The translations under genes and the position numbers were made by a program. The notes under the pieces were generated by a model. That model worked only from the letters and a program-made list of their open reading frames with translations, did not search any database and was not told the DNA's origin. Below are positions 47,104 through 59,589 of a stretch of 64,000 nt of DNA, piece by piece. Each line of letters starts with the position of its first letter. The stretch's first letter is position 1. Source of the stretch: Alliaria petiolata (taxonomy: Eukaryota; Streptophyta; Magnoliopsida; Brassicales; Brassicaceae); the NCBI GenBank assembly GCA_020283515.1, contig JAHZTW010000001.1, positions 237,630,468 to 237,694,467 of the forward strand. The letters are read 5' to 3'.

Positions 47104-50100
47104 TTAGAATATTGTAGACTCTTCAGGAGGAGAATCATAGAAAAGAGAATGAATCTCTTCTAAAGATCTGCCTTTGGTCTCTGGAGCAAGCTTGGCTGTG
47201 AACACAAATCCAAGGCCAATCACTGTGGCAAAGATGATAAATGTTCCTGCAATAATTTTGTTTTCCAAGTTCATGAAGAATATCATTTATTTAGTTATAG
47301 TTTTTTTTGTGTATAATAAATATTAAAATTTTTAGTTACCTGTGGAACTCCACTGAAGCAAGAAACTGAAGAAGTAAGTAACGAACCATGAGCTTATAGA
47401 GGTGCCCAAGTTACACATTGTTCCCGCCGCTCCCTTCACGTCTACTGGATAAATCTATAAAAGAAATGGAAGAAGAAAAAGAACATGAATTATAAATCTA
47501 TAATCAGTTAACATTTAGATTTATGTTTTTTTTTTTTTTTAACTTTCGGTTGATTTACCTCTGATGCTAGTATCCATGGTATCGGTCCCATGCCTAATCC
47601 GTATGATCCAAAATACACCTAATTTAATAAATACACAAAACACTAATTTTACTTAGGCATATATATAGTTAATTTTTTTTTTCTTTTTGAAAAATAGAAT
47701 TATATATTGTGATAATAGTTTATATATTACCAAAACACTAATGAGAGCCAAGATTGGTGTTCCTGTTTCCCAGCAATGGTTCTTCTGCAGAGTCAGAAAA
47801 ACCGGATATACGTATTACAATCCAGTTTTTCAAAACTAAAAACCAAACCATCTGTTTATTAATGTAGATAGAATAGTAAGCATACCTGCAAGAAGAATGA
47901 AATGGCTGTTGCAAGACAACCCAAGAACATTCCCGCTTGAGAAACCTACAATCACTCAAAAAATTCTTCTAAAATTTTTTCGGAAACGATCAAAATAACC
48001 TATCAATTTCGATTATTTACACTTTCGGTTACGACTTTTAAATTGTATTTTACCAGTAGGAGTGAACGTCTTCCGGATACATCCACAAGCACAGTACCTA
48101 AAACACCTCCAACCATCTGCAAGAATATGTATTTTTTAAATGATCATTAAAAGAAGAATGTATTTGAATGTTATAAGAGAGAAAAATAAAAAAACTTAGG
48201 AATTATATAATCATGCTTTATGATCTTATATCAGTAAAACCTGAATAATGGATGTCGATATGAATCCAACGTCACTCGACACCCCTGATTATATATCGGA
48301 TAATTAATGACTGTTCGATGAAGCAAGATTGATCGAAGAAGAATAACAAGGTTTTATTTACCAGTAGAGGTGAATATGGAGTCAGTGTAAAAAGTATAGC
48401 CATTAAGACCTCCAAGCTGAGGCAAAGCTACAATAACTACTCCAATCTGTTAAACCAATGGGCTAAATAATCAGAAAATACCAAAGCTATAATGCTTTCA
48501 AGATTTTAGTAAAAAAAAATAATGATTTCAAGTTTTTTTTTTAATATATATTGGAAGAGTTACTTACAGTAAGTGACAAGGCGTATTTTCGTTGAAACAG
48601 CTTGAATAAACCACGGCCATTGGCGTCTTTTTGTTCTTTAACATGTTGTGTATATTCCTGATGATGATCAAGAAATTCAAAATGTTGGAAAATGGAAATC
48701 AATGTAAGAAACGATTATATATAGGACATATGATGAATCATATGATTATGGATGCATATCCTTACTAATATCTCTGTTGCTTCATCTGATACATCAGATT
48801 TTACTCGTCGCAGGCTTAACAAAACCGCTTCAACCTCCTTTTCCCTCCCTACTTTAGCCTACGAAACAAGTTTCATTTGCCTTTCCGGTTAGTAGTATTA
48901 TGTGTACAGTGTGCATAAGATAGTACACTTAAAAGAAAACACATTGTTTGAAAATTATATATGAAAAGGTTATGTTTACGTTAACACGAGATTTTATTTG
49001 GTTTTATCTTATAATTTCCAAAAAGACATGCGACAGAAACACTCAAATGTAATTTGTAAACTTAAAATAATAACCAAGCGCTTACTAGCCATCTAGGAGA
49101 TTCAGGGATGAAGAAAAGAAGAGGCAGAACCAATAGACAAATTATAGATCCTGTCCAAAGCCAAAACACAAAACCATCAGTACAAATTTTATTCCTTTTA
49201 AGGAAATTAAAAAAAGTTGGATTTTTGCATTCGATAAGAATTGGTCTCTTTTACATACCCACAATGGCTAAATTGCGCCAAGCAATGACTGTTCCAAGTA
49301 TAAATAAGACCGATAGACCAACACCCACGAATAACTGAAGAACATTAAAAAAAAACATTGTATTGTAGGAGAGGTACGTTTGTACAATATAGATTCAAGA
49401 TTTTGGTTCTCTTAATTTACCTGAGACAAGGAAGAAGCAGCTCCTCGCAGGTTTTTTGGTGCTATTTCGGTGATGTAAACCGGTCCCTATGGTTAATAAC
49501 TAATTGATTATTATAGTCTTAGATTATACTATGATGGAGTGACAAAAAGAAGAAGATTATACTATGATTTACTACAAAAAATCTCATACCAAAAGAATCT
49601 AAAACACATATGTCCTATAGTCAAATCAAATCTTAAAAGTTCATAAAACATTTTGAATTTTCGAAATTAACAAGCCTAATTAAAAACCAAAAACTTACAC
49701 AAGCAAAATTTCTTAATTTTTTTTTCCCACCTCTAAATCAAAATGTCAGGCCATAAAAACCAAAAAAAAACCATCGTAACCAGAAAACCAAAATTGAAAA
49801 AAAATGATTAAACACCTCTAATTTTATTCATTCATACCAAATATGAGCTAATTCCGACCGAGATCCCCTGCAATAACCTTCCGAGATCGAGCAGCCAAAC
49901 ACCCTTTGTTCAAATAATTAAAGAACGTCAAAATATAAAATCAGATATTTTAAAGAATCTTAAACTTTAAAACAAACAAAAAAACTCAGAAAAATAGCAA
50001 ACCTTAGCAAATGCAATAGCCAACCAGCCAATTAACACGAGGATGTTTGTAATCCACATTGTCTGGTTCGAAGAGAATCACAAAAGATGATTATATATAT

Positions 50101-50747
50101 CCATATATGATTGTATAATTATATTCAGTTGAAAATATGATTACTCCCACAGTCAATATATATCCATATATGATTGCATAATTATTTTTCTTAATTGGAA
50201 ACTTACGTTGACACGACCAACCAAATCTGCTAATTTCCCACAGATTAATGCTCCAATGATTACTCCCACGGTCAATATCGATCCAAAAAGTGAATACTGA
50301 GAAAAACGACAAAAAAAACAACAACAATTGAAACTTAGCTGAACCAAAAATAATCCGATCCAACCAGAAACAAGATAATCGGAAAATAAACCAAAATAGA
50401 CAATAATTGAACTTGCATCAGCTATGGAGAGATTCAAGTCTTTCATGATACCAGACTGTGTAGGAGCCGAATATCCGATCTACGAAATTTAAAAACAAAA
50501 AATTAAACATGACTAAACCCATTTTCGAATTATTTCGATCCCAAAAAATTATTAACAATTACAAAAATCGAATTTAGGAAGTTACAATGCATCCAAAGGA
50601 AAAGGCACCGCAAGAACAGACAGTGAAGGCAAGAAGAAAAGGTATCGTGGAGACATTTGATATTTCAGACAGAAGTGAAGTGGAAGATTTATTAGGAGAA
50701 GCTAATAATTCTTCTGTATCAGATAGTAATAAACCTTCTTCCGCCAT
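47104..50747 (-). CDS. ERD6-like sugar transporter C (tandem copy 3)
   Basis: The most compact copy, with 18 exons in 3.6 kb and no large intron insertion. The best start is the ATG at 50745-50747 (MAEEGLLLSDTEELLASPNK), since the same opening is found in its neighbours. DTEELL fits the acidic dileucine pattern that sorts some ERD6-like carriers to the vacuole (inference). It continues MKDLNLSIADASS, YSLFGSILTVGVIIGALICG, LADLVGRV, a PESPRWLA loop, LVDVSGRRTLL-type residues, and ends APETKGRSLEEIHSLFYDSP then PEESTIF at 47104. Its coding and upstream DNA are closest to copy D, so C and D are the youngest duplication in the array. No disruption seen. Confidence 0.87.
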
Positions 50748-51757
50748 TTTCAGCACCTAAGATAATATAAATTCAAAAGTTGTTTCAGTGACATTACAGT
50801 CTTGAAGGCAAGAAAGCTCTGTTTTTTTCTTTCTTTTTAATGGCAGTTCTAAAGTAGACCATTTCTTTATCGAATATTAAAACCAAGAATTAGTTTCGAT
50901 GTGGGCTTTTTGTTTTGGAATTGGATTAGAGAAGAGATAAAACCTGACAAAATGCTTAAACCTTTTTGGAGTTTTGAAGATCGTTCGTTGGTCTCGTGAG
51001 GCAAGAAATGAGGAGCTGAAACTACCTTTTTCTACTAAAATTATCAATTCGCTTTTGATTCTTTTTTATGGACATGGGATTTAAAAAAGAATATCGGTTG
51101 CGCCATAAAAAAAAAAAGGGTTATAATTCGTGTCTTGAATAAATGGGGCCCTTAATAAATTGTTGATAAATGCGCTGAAAATAATGTGTTTCTACTAGTC
51201 CATGCATGCTAAATGGTAAACAGACTATTTGTAAGATAACCCTTAATTAAACTAAAACTAATGCATATATAAGATCGTATATTTTATGTATAAAGTTAGT
51301 ATAAACCGTGTATATTTTTCACATAGCATGAAAGTATGGTTATCTTGTAGAAGTTTGTTAATTTGATGGATTTTTTTGTTGTTGTAGATTTCTTAAAAAA
51401 AAAAAAACAATTAATAGTAATTTTGTCATTATAATGGTGAAGATCCTCACCTCAACTACCACGACACACGTACTACCAACCCCCACACTTTTAATTACAA
51501 TTCAACCACCGACACGTGTCTGTTCTGAGTCCATTCAACATAAGAAAAATGGGCTAATTTAATAAACTTTTATACTAAAAGATTTCACGTATTAATTAAG
51601 ATAATTTGGGCTTTTCTTGTCATATGGGCCCATTTTAAGAATTGTTTTCATTATTGTTTTCATTATTGTTCATAATTCTTTTTTTTTTTTTTTTTGTAAC
51701 TCAGGGTAAATCCCAAAAAATTTCTTTTTTATTCATAAGATTTCTTTTTTTTGTTGT
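50748..51757. other. Promoter region of ERD6-like C
   Basis: Segments at about 50860-50965 and 51290-51640 recur upstream of copy D at about 61400-61855, so this is a duplicated promoter region. An ACACGTGTC motif at about 51512-51520 resembles a G-box/ABRE. T-rich runs lie at 51679-51697. Confidence 0.55.
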
Positions 51758-52028
51758 TCATAATTTTCCTTGATCTTCAGGAGTAGAATCAAGGAAAAGA
51801 GAATGAATTTCTTCTAAAGATTTGCCTTTGGTCTCTGGAGCAAGCTTGGCTGTGAACACAAATCCAAGGCCAATCACTGTGGCAAAGATGATAAATGTTC
51901 CTGCAATAATTTTTGTTTCCAAGTTCATGAATAATATCATTTATTTTAGTTATAGGTTTTTTTGTGTATAATAAGTATTAAAATCTAGGTTACCTGTGGA
52001 ACTCCACTGAAGCAAGAAACTGAAGAAG

Positions 52029-53194
52029 CACTACAAAAAAAGGGGTAGATTGTATCACTTAAATTATATCACAAAACTAAGTGATACTATTTTGAATTAG
52101 TTATTTATAAATGAAACAAATATACATGGTTTAACATCAATTATGATAATTGATGTTATAATTAACTAGTTTGACATCAATTCAATAAAACTGATACAAA
52201 TTTTATTAGTTTGTATCACTTTAAAAAAATTGATATTAAAATATAATGTTACATCAATTAGGTGATCGATGTATTTATTAATTTTTGTTAACATCACTTC
52301 TAACAATGATGCAAAATTAGCATCAATAAAAACTGATTCTAATAAAAATTACACTAATAATATATACATAATTATGTGAATTAGCTTCAATTATTAAAAA
52401 TGATGTAACTGTTTCGTTCTTTAGCATCATTATAACAAAATCGATACAAAATTATATATTTACATCAGCTAAATAATCGATGTAACTAATGATTTTGGTT
52501 AACATCATTTAGAAAAATGATATAAAATTTATATCAGTTAAAAATGATGTAACTAACGTTTTTTACTTTATCCCACATTGCTAATAGATGAAGAAGTTAA
52601 AGAGAAACAATCTCTATATATACTGAAACTTAAATATCTAATATTCATATATATTGGTGAATAAAATTATTATTTTTATTTGATTTTAACCAATAAGATT
52701 AATTTTCTTTTTGGTTTTAACCAATAAGATTAATTATATAAAAATAAATAACATAATTATTACAATTAATTATGATATCTCGCATAAATTTAACATCAAT
52801 TATATACAAGTGATAGTAATATTTTAAATCATATATTTTAAATGATACAAATATTAAGTCAGTTATTATAAATGATACAACTATTAAAATCACTTATTAA
52901 AATTGACACTAATTTTAACATCAATTATTATAATCGTCACAAATACTAACATCACTTTTAAAAATTGACGTAAAAGATAACATCAGTTTTTTGTAATTGA
53001 CACATATTGAAATCAATTATAACAATCGATGCAAAAATAAAATATATTTGCATCGGTTGATAACTAACTGATGTTAATTATTTGCATCACCACAAACAGA
53101 GTCACTTTTCTAAGTGATGTAAGATTCATTTGCATCAATTATAAGTAATGCAAAAATATATAATAAATGATACAATCGACCTCTTTTTTTGTAG
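52029..53194. mobile_element. CACTA-like non-autonomous element inside exon 17 of ERD6-like D
   Basis: It starts CACTACAAAAAAAGGGG and ends with the complement of CTACAAAAAAAGAGG, so the ends are inverted copies typical of En/Spm (CACTA) elements. The final TG of the right end is missing, together with 18 bp of the exon, as shown by comparison with copy C. The interior has no open frame. It is filled with many diverged short units built around CATCAATT and AATTGATG, often as near-palindromes (for example near 52135-52160), from end to end. Confidence 0.75.
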
Positions 53195-53302
53195 CTTATA
53201 GAGGTGCCCAAGTTAATCATTGTTCCCGCCGCTCCCTTCACATATACTGGATAAATCTATAAAAGAAATGGAAGAAGAAAAAGATCATGAATTATAAATT
53301 TA

Positions 53303-54183
53303 CTAGGGGAGAACCCGTGCGTTAGCACGGGTTTTATTTTAATTTGTGAATACTTAATATATTTTTAGATTTTTATTTTATTATATTATTTTACATATTT
53401 TTTATAATTTTTTTTCTTTTGATGTTCTTTGTAATTCACTAAAGAAAACCTGCTGTTACTTTAGTTTTGTTTATTAGTGACATGTTTTATACTTTTATTT
53501 TGATTATTAATCTTTTTTGTTTTTTCTTTTACCAATTTTTATTTTGTTTTTTTTACTGATCATTCTATTAATATTTTCTGTATATCATTTTCTAAATATT
53601 TATTTGTTTTTCATGCTCTTCTCATTAATACAAATTTCAATATTAAAATAGATGTATTTTTTAAAACAAATTATTTTAACACTTTGAGTTTTTTTTTCAC
53701 ATATATTTTATTGATTTTTTTGTGTTTTTAAATTTTGTATATTTTTTGTTCATGTTTCTTTTTTTTCTTTTTATCATATTTTTCTCTCTATTTTTGATAA
53801 TAAGTTATCTTATTGATTATTAATTAAATCTTTTTTATGTCGTATAGTTTTTTAGTTTTATTTTTTTCAATTGTTTAAAGTTTTTTTACTTGTTATTCTT
53901 ATTTTTTTATCTAATAATTTAGTCTTTCTTTATTTGTATTAAAATTCAATTTTTTTCGTTTTGTTCAGAGATGGTGATTAAATCAAGCAAAAAACATAAA
54001 AATTTTGTATTATAAAATATTTATATGTTTTATTTTTTAAACTAAATCTGATTTTTATTTATTTTATGTTTGTGTTTTAATATATTCTAAATAGTTATAT
54101 TCAGATGAAATGATTTTAAATTACTTGCTTTTAAATTATAATTAATTGTTGACACATGTCGTATAGTTTTTTTTAAGTACCGA
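53303..54183 (-). mobile_element. Helitron-like element in intron 16 of ERD6-like D
   Basis: Read on the minus strand, the 3' end has a hairpin (CCCGTGCTAACGCACGGG) followed by TTCTCCCCTAG and then T, the Helitron 3' pattern. The interior is T-rich on the plus strand and non-coding. The 5' limit is uncertain: homology to copy C resumes somewhere between about 54130 and 54183. A GACATGTGTCAA motif near that end also occurs near the 5' end of the other two Helitrons. Confidence 0.65.
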
Positions 54184-57100
54184 TTAATTTACCTCTGATG
54201 CTATGATCCATGGTATCGGTCCCATGCCTAATCCGTATGATCCAAAATACACCTAATTTTTAATAAATACGCAAAACACTATTTTTTACTTAGGCATAGT
54301 TTAAGTAATATTTTTTGTTTGAAACATAGAATTATATATTGTGATAATAGTTTAAATATTACAAGAACACTAATGAGAGCCAAGATAGGTGTTCTTGTTT
54401 CACAGCAATGGTTCTTCTGCAGAGTAAGAAAGCCGGAGATACATATTACAATCCGGTTTTTCAAAACTAAAACCAAACCATCGGTTTATTAGAGTAGATA
54501 GAATAGTAAGCATGCCTGCAAGAAGAATGAAATGGCTGTTGCAAGACAACCCAAGAACATTCCAGCTTGAGAAACCTACAATCACTCAAAAAATTCTCCT
54601 AAAATTTCTTTGAAAATGATCAAAATAACCTATCGATTTCGGTTATTTACAATTTCAATTACGACGTTTTAAATTGTATTTTACCAGTAGGAGTGAACGT
54701 CTTCCGGATACATCCACAAGCACAGTACCTAAAATGCCTCCAACCATCTACAATAATATGTATTTTAAAATGATCATTAAAAGAAAAATGTATTTGAATG
54801 TTATAACAGAGAAAAATAAAAAAACTTAGGAATTATAATCATGCTCTATGATCTTATATCAGTAAAACCTGAACAACGGATGTCGATATGAATCCAACTT
54901 CACTCGATACCCCTGATTATATATCGGATAATTACTGACTGTTCGATGAAGTAAGATCGATCGAAGAAGAATAACGAGGTTTTATTTACCGGTAGAGGTG
55001 AATATGGAGTCAGTGTAAAAAGTATAGCCATTAAGACCTCCAAGCTGAGGCAAAGCTACAATAACTACTCCAATCTGTTAAACCAATGGGCTAAATAATC
55101 AAGAAAATACCAAAACAATAATGCTTTCAGAGTTTTCTTTTATCTATTTTGGAAGAGTTACTTACAGTAAGTGACAAGGCGTATTTTCGCTGAAACAGCT
55201 TGAAGAAACCACGGCCATTGACTTCTTGTTGTTCTTTAACATGTTGTGTATATTCCTGATGATCATCAAGAAATTCAAAATATTGGAAATCAATGTAAAA
55301 AAACGATAATATATTCATCAAATGATTATATATGGATGCATATATATTCATATATTCTTACTAATATCTCTGTTGCTTCGTATGATACATCAGATTTTGC
55401 TCCTCGCAGTCTTAACAAAACCGCTTCGACCTCCTTTTCCCTCCCTACTTTAGCCTACGAAACAAGTTTCATTTCTGTTAATTTGATGAAACACAAAAGG
55501 GCTTTGTCTGTATTCTCTAAAATGTTAATCAGACAGTATCCGACTGCTTTAAACGCAAATGTTTGCATTTACTGATAAAATTATTATGTGTACATAACAT
55601 AGTATACATATTAACATTTTATATATGAAAATGTTATGCTTACATTTTGTAAACAAGCGATCTTATTTGGTTGACAGAAACACTAAACTGACTAAAGTAT
55701 GTTTGAAGTATAAACAAGAACCTAAAATGTAAACATAAAATAATAACCAAGCGCTTACTAGCCATCTAGGAGATTCAGGGGTGAAGAAAAGAAGAGGCAG
55801 AACCATTAGACAAGTTATAGATCCTGTCCAAAGCCAAAACACAAAACCATCATTACAAATTTTGTTTCCTTTTAAGGAAATGAAGAAAAGTAGGATTTTG
55901 CATTCGATAAGAATTGGTCTCTTTTACATACCCAAAATGGCTAAATTGCGCCAAGCAACGACTGTTCCAAATACAAATAAGACTGATATACCAACGCCCA
56001 CGAATAACTGAAGAACATAAAAAATATTATATTATAGGAGAGGTACGTTTATACAATAAATTCAAGATTTTGGTTCTCTTAATTTACCTGAGACAAGGAA
56101 GAAGCAGCTCCTCGCAGGTTTTTTGGTGCTATTTTGGTGATATAAACCGGTCCCTATGATTAATGTTTAATTGATTATTATAGTCTTATAGATTATACTA
56201 TGATTGAGTGACAAAAAAAGGATTATACTATGATTTATTACAAAAATGAAAAATCTTATACCAAAAGAACCTAAAACACATATGTCCTATCTTCAAATCA
56301 AGTCTTAAAAGTTCATAAAACATTTTGAATTTACCAAATTAACAAGCCTAATTAAAAACCAAAAACTTACACAAGCAAAATTTGTTCCTACCTCTAAATC
56401 AAAATGTCAGGCCATAAAAACCAAAAAACATTATAACCAGAAAACCAAAAAAATTTTAAAATTTTTTGGTTAGACACCTCTAATTATATTCATTCATACC
56501 AAATATGAGCTAATTCCGATCGAGATCCCCTGCAATAACCTTCCGAGATCGAGCAGCCAAACACCCTTTGTTCCAAAAAAATAATAAACAAAAAATCAAA
56601 TCAGATATTTTAAACAATGATAATAATTTATCGACTTAGACGCCGGACATTCATTATTGAAATTTAAAACAACAAAAAAAAAACTCAGAAAATAGCAAAC
56701 CTTAGCAAATGCAATAGCCAACCAGCCAATTAACACGAGGATGTTTGTAATCCACATTGTCTGGTTCGAAGAGAATCACAAAAGATGATTATATATCCAT
56801 GGTTGTATAATTATATTCAGTTGAAAATATGACAACTTATTTTTCTTAATTGGAAACTTACGTTGACACGACCAACCAAATCTGCTAATTTCCCACAGAT
56901 TAATGCTCCAATGATTAGTCCCACAGTCAATATCGATCCAAATAGTGAATACTGAGAAAAACGACAAAAACAAACAATAATTGAAACTTAGCTGAACCAA
57001 AAACAATCCGATCCAACCAGAAAGAGATAACCGGAAATAAACCAAAATAGACAATAATTGAACTTGCATCAGCTATGGAGAGGTTCAAGTCTTTCATGAC

Positions 57101-57382
57101 ACCAGACAGTGTAGGAGCCGAATATCCGATCTACCAAATTAAAAAAAAAATAATAATAAACATGACTAAACCCATTTTCGAATTATTTCGATCCCAAAAA
57201 ATTATTAAAAATTACAAAAATCGAATTTAGGAAGTTACAATGCATCCAAAGGAAAAGGCACCGCAAGAACATGCAGTGAAGGCAAGAAGAAAAGGTATCG
57301 TGGAGACATTTGATATTTCAAACAGAAGCGAAGTAGACCTTCTTCCGCCATTTTCAGATAGTAATAAAACTTCTTCCGCCAT

Positions 57383-57432
57383 TTTCAGAACCTAAGATAG
57401 TATAAACTCAAAAGCTGTTTCAGTTACAATAC
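57383..57432. other. Leader of ERD6-like D up to the LTR element
   Basis: Fifty bases similar to the leader of copy C (CTCAAAAGCTGTTTCAGTTA against TTCAAAAGTTGTTTCAGTGA), cut by the LTR element. The continuation, GTCTTGAAGG, is found at 61355 on the far side. Confidence 0.7.
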
Positions 57433-59238
57433 TGTGACACCCCGATCCAGCGAAGCTGAAAAAGTTGGCGGCATCATGACACCTGTCTCGAGCCACGCGG
57501 ACCCAGACAGCGTGTCTTTTACCAGAGTAGGATCCCAAGATAATCTTTGACCAAAAGCAACCAACATGATCCGAACCTGCAAAACGAAAAGAGGAAACAG
57601 AAAAGGAGAAAAGGAGGGGTGAGCTAAACGACAACAGCTCAGTGAGAGAAGTTACGATCAATCACCGTCAAACAACACACATCATAACAAAAGTACCTAG
57701 CTAGAACATCCAGTAAAGCATAAGCAATCAACAGAGATTGTGGCTACCACGTGACCCGCGCCACCTCAATCGGTCACCGCGCGTTCACGCCCCTATACCC
57801 CACAAGGTCTACCGTGATCCGCGCCACCCTCATGGTGTACCAACGCGCTCACACCCCTATACGGATATCAGTGTCCGCACCACTATCTTTGGGCTCGCTG
57901 CTTGCCCCCTCCAGCGATGGATCCACGCCACCTCAATCGGTACCCGCGTGATCCAGCAAGAAAAACGATGCAACCCTGCTAGGAAATCGCCATCCTAACA
58001 GGCCTTACACCGACCGCACACACAGGCCTCAAGCCTCATCCTAAATCTCATACTTCCCAACCCACACAAGACATATTCCCACGAAATGCACACACCCGCA
58101 AACAATCCGCACGCATCATACAACCGTATTCGTTCTCAGCAACTTAAGCATAGTTCTAGGTGTATCACACATCAATCATCAGTATAATATATATATAGAT
58201 ATAGCTTTACGTACGCACATAGATCACGACAACTACATGTATGCTTATAGATACACGTAGGTATGAATGAACTCCTAGACACTTCTATCATGATACGCAG
58301 TGTATGAGGAATTGATCGGAACCACCTCACCTTGGCAAAGTGCAGATATCGGTGGATCGGAACTCTGAATGGTCAAACAGACGTCAGAAATGGAACCAGC
58401 ACGGAAAATCGTGTGGAAACGGCCTTCGAACGGCGGAAAACGGATAACGGGTCAAACAGGTCAAAGTCAACGGTCTGGTCAACGGTCAACGGTCAAACCT
58501 GGTTAACCCCGGTTAACCCAGACCAAACCAAACCGGACCCGACCCGATAAACCGATCCGACCCGATAACCCGATTACATAAACCGGATCCGAATCGAATT
58601 AATCCGGGTCGAACCAGACCGAACCGGTCTTAACCCGATCGAACCGGACGAACCGGTCAACGGTCAACCGGGCGGTGGCAGACGGTGGTTTCCGGCGACG
58701 GCGACGGCGACGCGGCGGCGGCTCCGGCGTTGTTGGACGGCGGCTCCGACGGTCGGTGGCGGCAGCTCCGGTGGCGATGGACGGCGACTCCGGCGATCGG
58801 TGGCGGCAACGGCCGGCAACTCCGGCGACGGCGGCGGCGGCGCGTGGCTGAGGACGGCGGTGATGCGGCGGCGCGTGTGGTTCACGCGCCATCTTTGGTC
58901 GGCGAGTGAGGGCGCGTCCGGCTTCGGAATTCGACGATTTTGGCGGCTGCGGCTTCGTCTCGGCGTCTAGAATCCGATGGTAGCCTCGGAGTTGCGGAAC
59001 TCAGATCGCACGAAGCTTAAAACAAGAAGAAGAAGATTTGAAAGGTTTTTAGAAGAGAAGAAGAGTTGTTGGTGAGAGCTTATGATGATGATAAGGGTGT
59101 TTAAATAGGAGAGTTTTAGAGGGGGAAAAACGTGGGCAATGATGGTTTGGTGGGAATGACAATTAGGTGAGGTTAGTAGGTGAGAAAGGTGGGGGAAAGG
59201 TGGGGAGAGGGAGAGGAATTGAAATTGGGGTCGTTACA
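57433..59238 (-). repeat. 3' LTR (left copy)
   Basis: 1806 bp, TG...CA ends. It contains a block of about 60-bp imperfect units with CGCGCCACCTCAATCGGT and ACGCCCCTATAC near 57740-57950, an arginine/proline-coding CGGCGG-rich segment at 58680-58870, and an AT-richer end. It carries one fewer internal unit than the other LTR. Confidence 0.85.
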
Positions 59239-59589
59239 ATTCTTCCCCACTACCGAGGAATTCGTCCCCGAATTCAGACAAAGTCCGGGGAGAACTCAAC
59301 TGCTTCGAAGGGAAGATGAACAAAGAATTTGGAAACAACTGACACGGTCGGAAGAACTTAAGAACGAATCAAATGGGTACAAGACGAAGGAGGAAGGAAA
59401 CACAACTCTTGGAACTTAGACTTGGAAACACCACATGGGCTCTTCTCCGGGGCGATGGACAGCAACAACGATTTAATGAAAGGCCAACTAACTTAAGGAA
59501 CGAGATCTTGGTTCAGATCGTGTTGGTTTGAGTCGAGATTGGCCCTCTAGGTTAGGACTAGAGAGCCTTTCCTGGGCTCTGATACCACT
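59239..59589 (-). other. Interior of the LTR element with PPT and PBS only
   Basis: 351 bp bounded by the polypurine tract and the tRNA primer site. No open frame of retroviral type was found, so all proteins would have to come from another element. Confidence 0.8.

Larger units (their letters stand above)
51758..57382 (-). pseudogene. ERD6-like sugar transporter D (tandem copy 4), broken by transposons
   Basis: All 18 exons can be found. The last (51758 onward) ends APETKGKSLEEIHSLFLDST then PEDQGKL. Exon 17 is split: its two parts (about 51992-52028 and 53195-53256) are separated by a 1166-bp CACTA-like element, and the 18 bp (six codons) present at this point in copy C is missing. Intron 16 holds a Helitron-like element. 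At the front, an ATG at 57380-57382 reads MAEEVLLLSENGGRRSTSLL and stays in frame with FEISNVSTIPFLLAF; a nearer ATG at 57350-57352 would be out of frame. The region that carries DTEELL in copy C is replaced here by a short local duplication. An LTR element begins 50 bp upstream of the start codon. A normal carrier is unlikely unless the exonic insert is spliced out. Confidence 0.8.

Noticed and set aside
52029..53194. Satellite or minisatellite DNA inside the transporter gene
   Set aside because: The units are irregular in spacing and orientation and are bounded by inverted CTACAAAAAAAG ends, so an element fits better.
57738..58000. CRISPR-like or satellite array suggested by repeated CGCGCCACC...CCCCTATAC units
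   Set aside because: Units are few, uneven and lie inside LTRs of a plant retroelement.
58599..58909. Pro/Arg/Ala-rich frames in the GC-rich part of both LTRs
   Set aside because: They come from CGGCGG-type simple repeats, are open on both strands, and differ between the two LTR copies.
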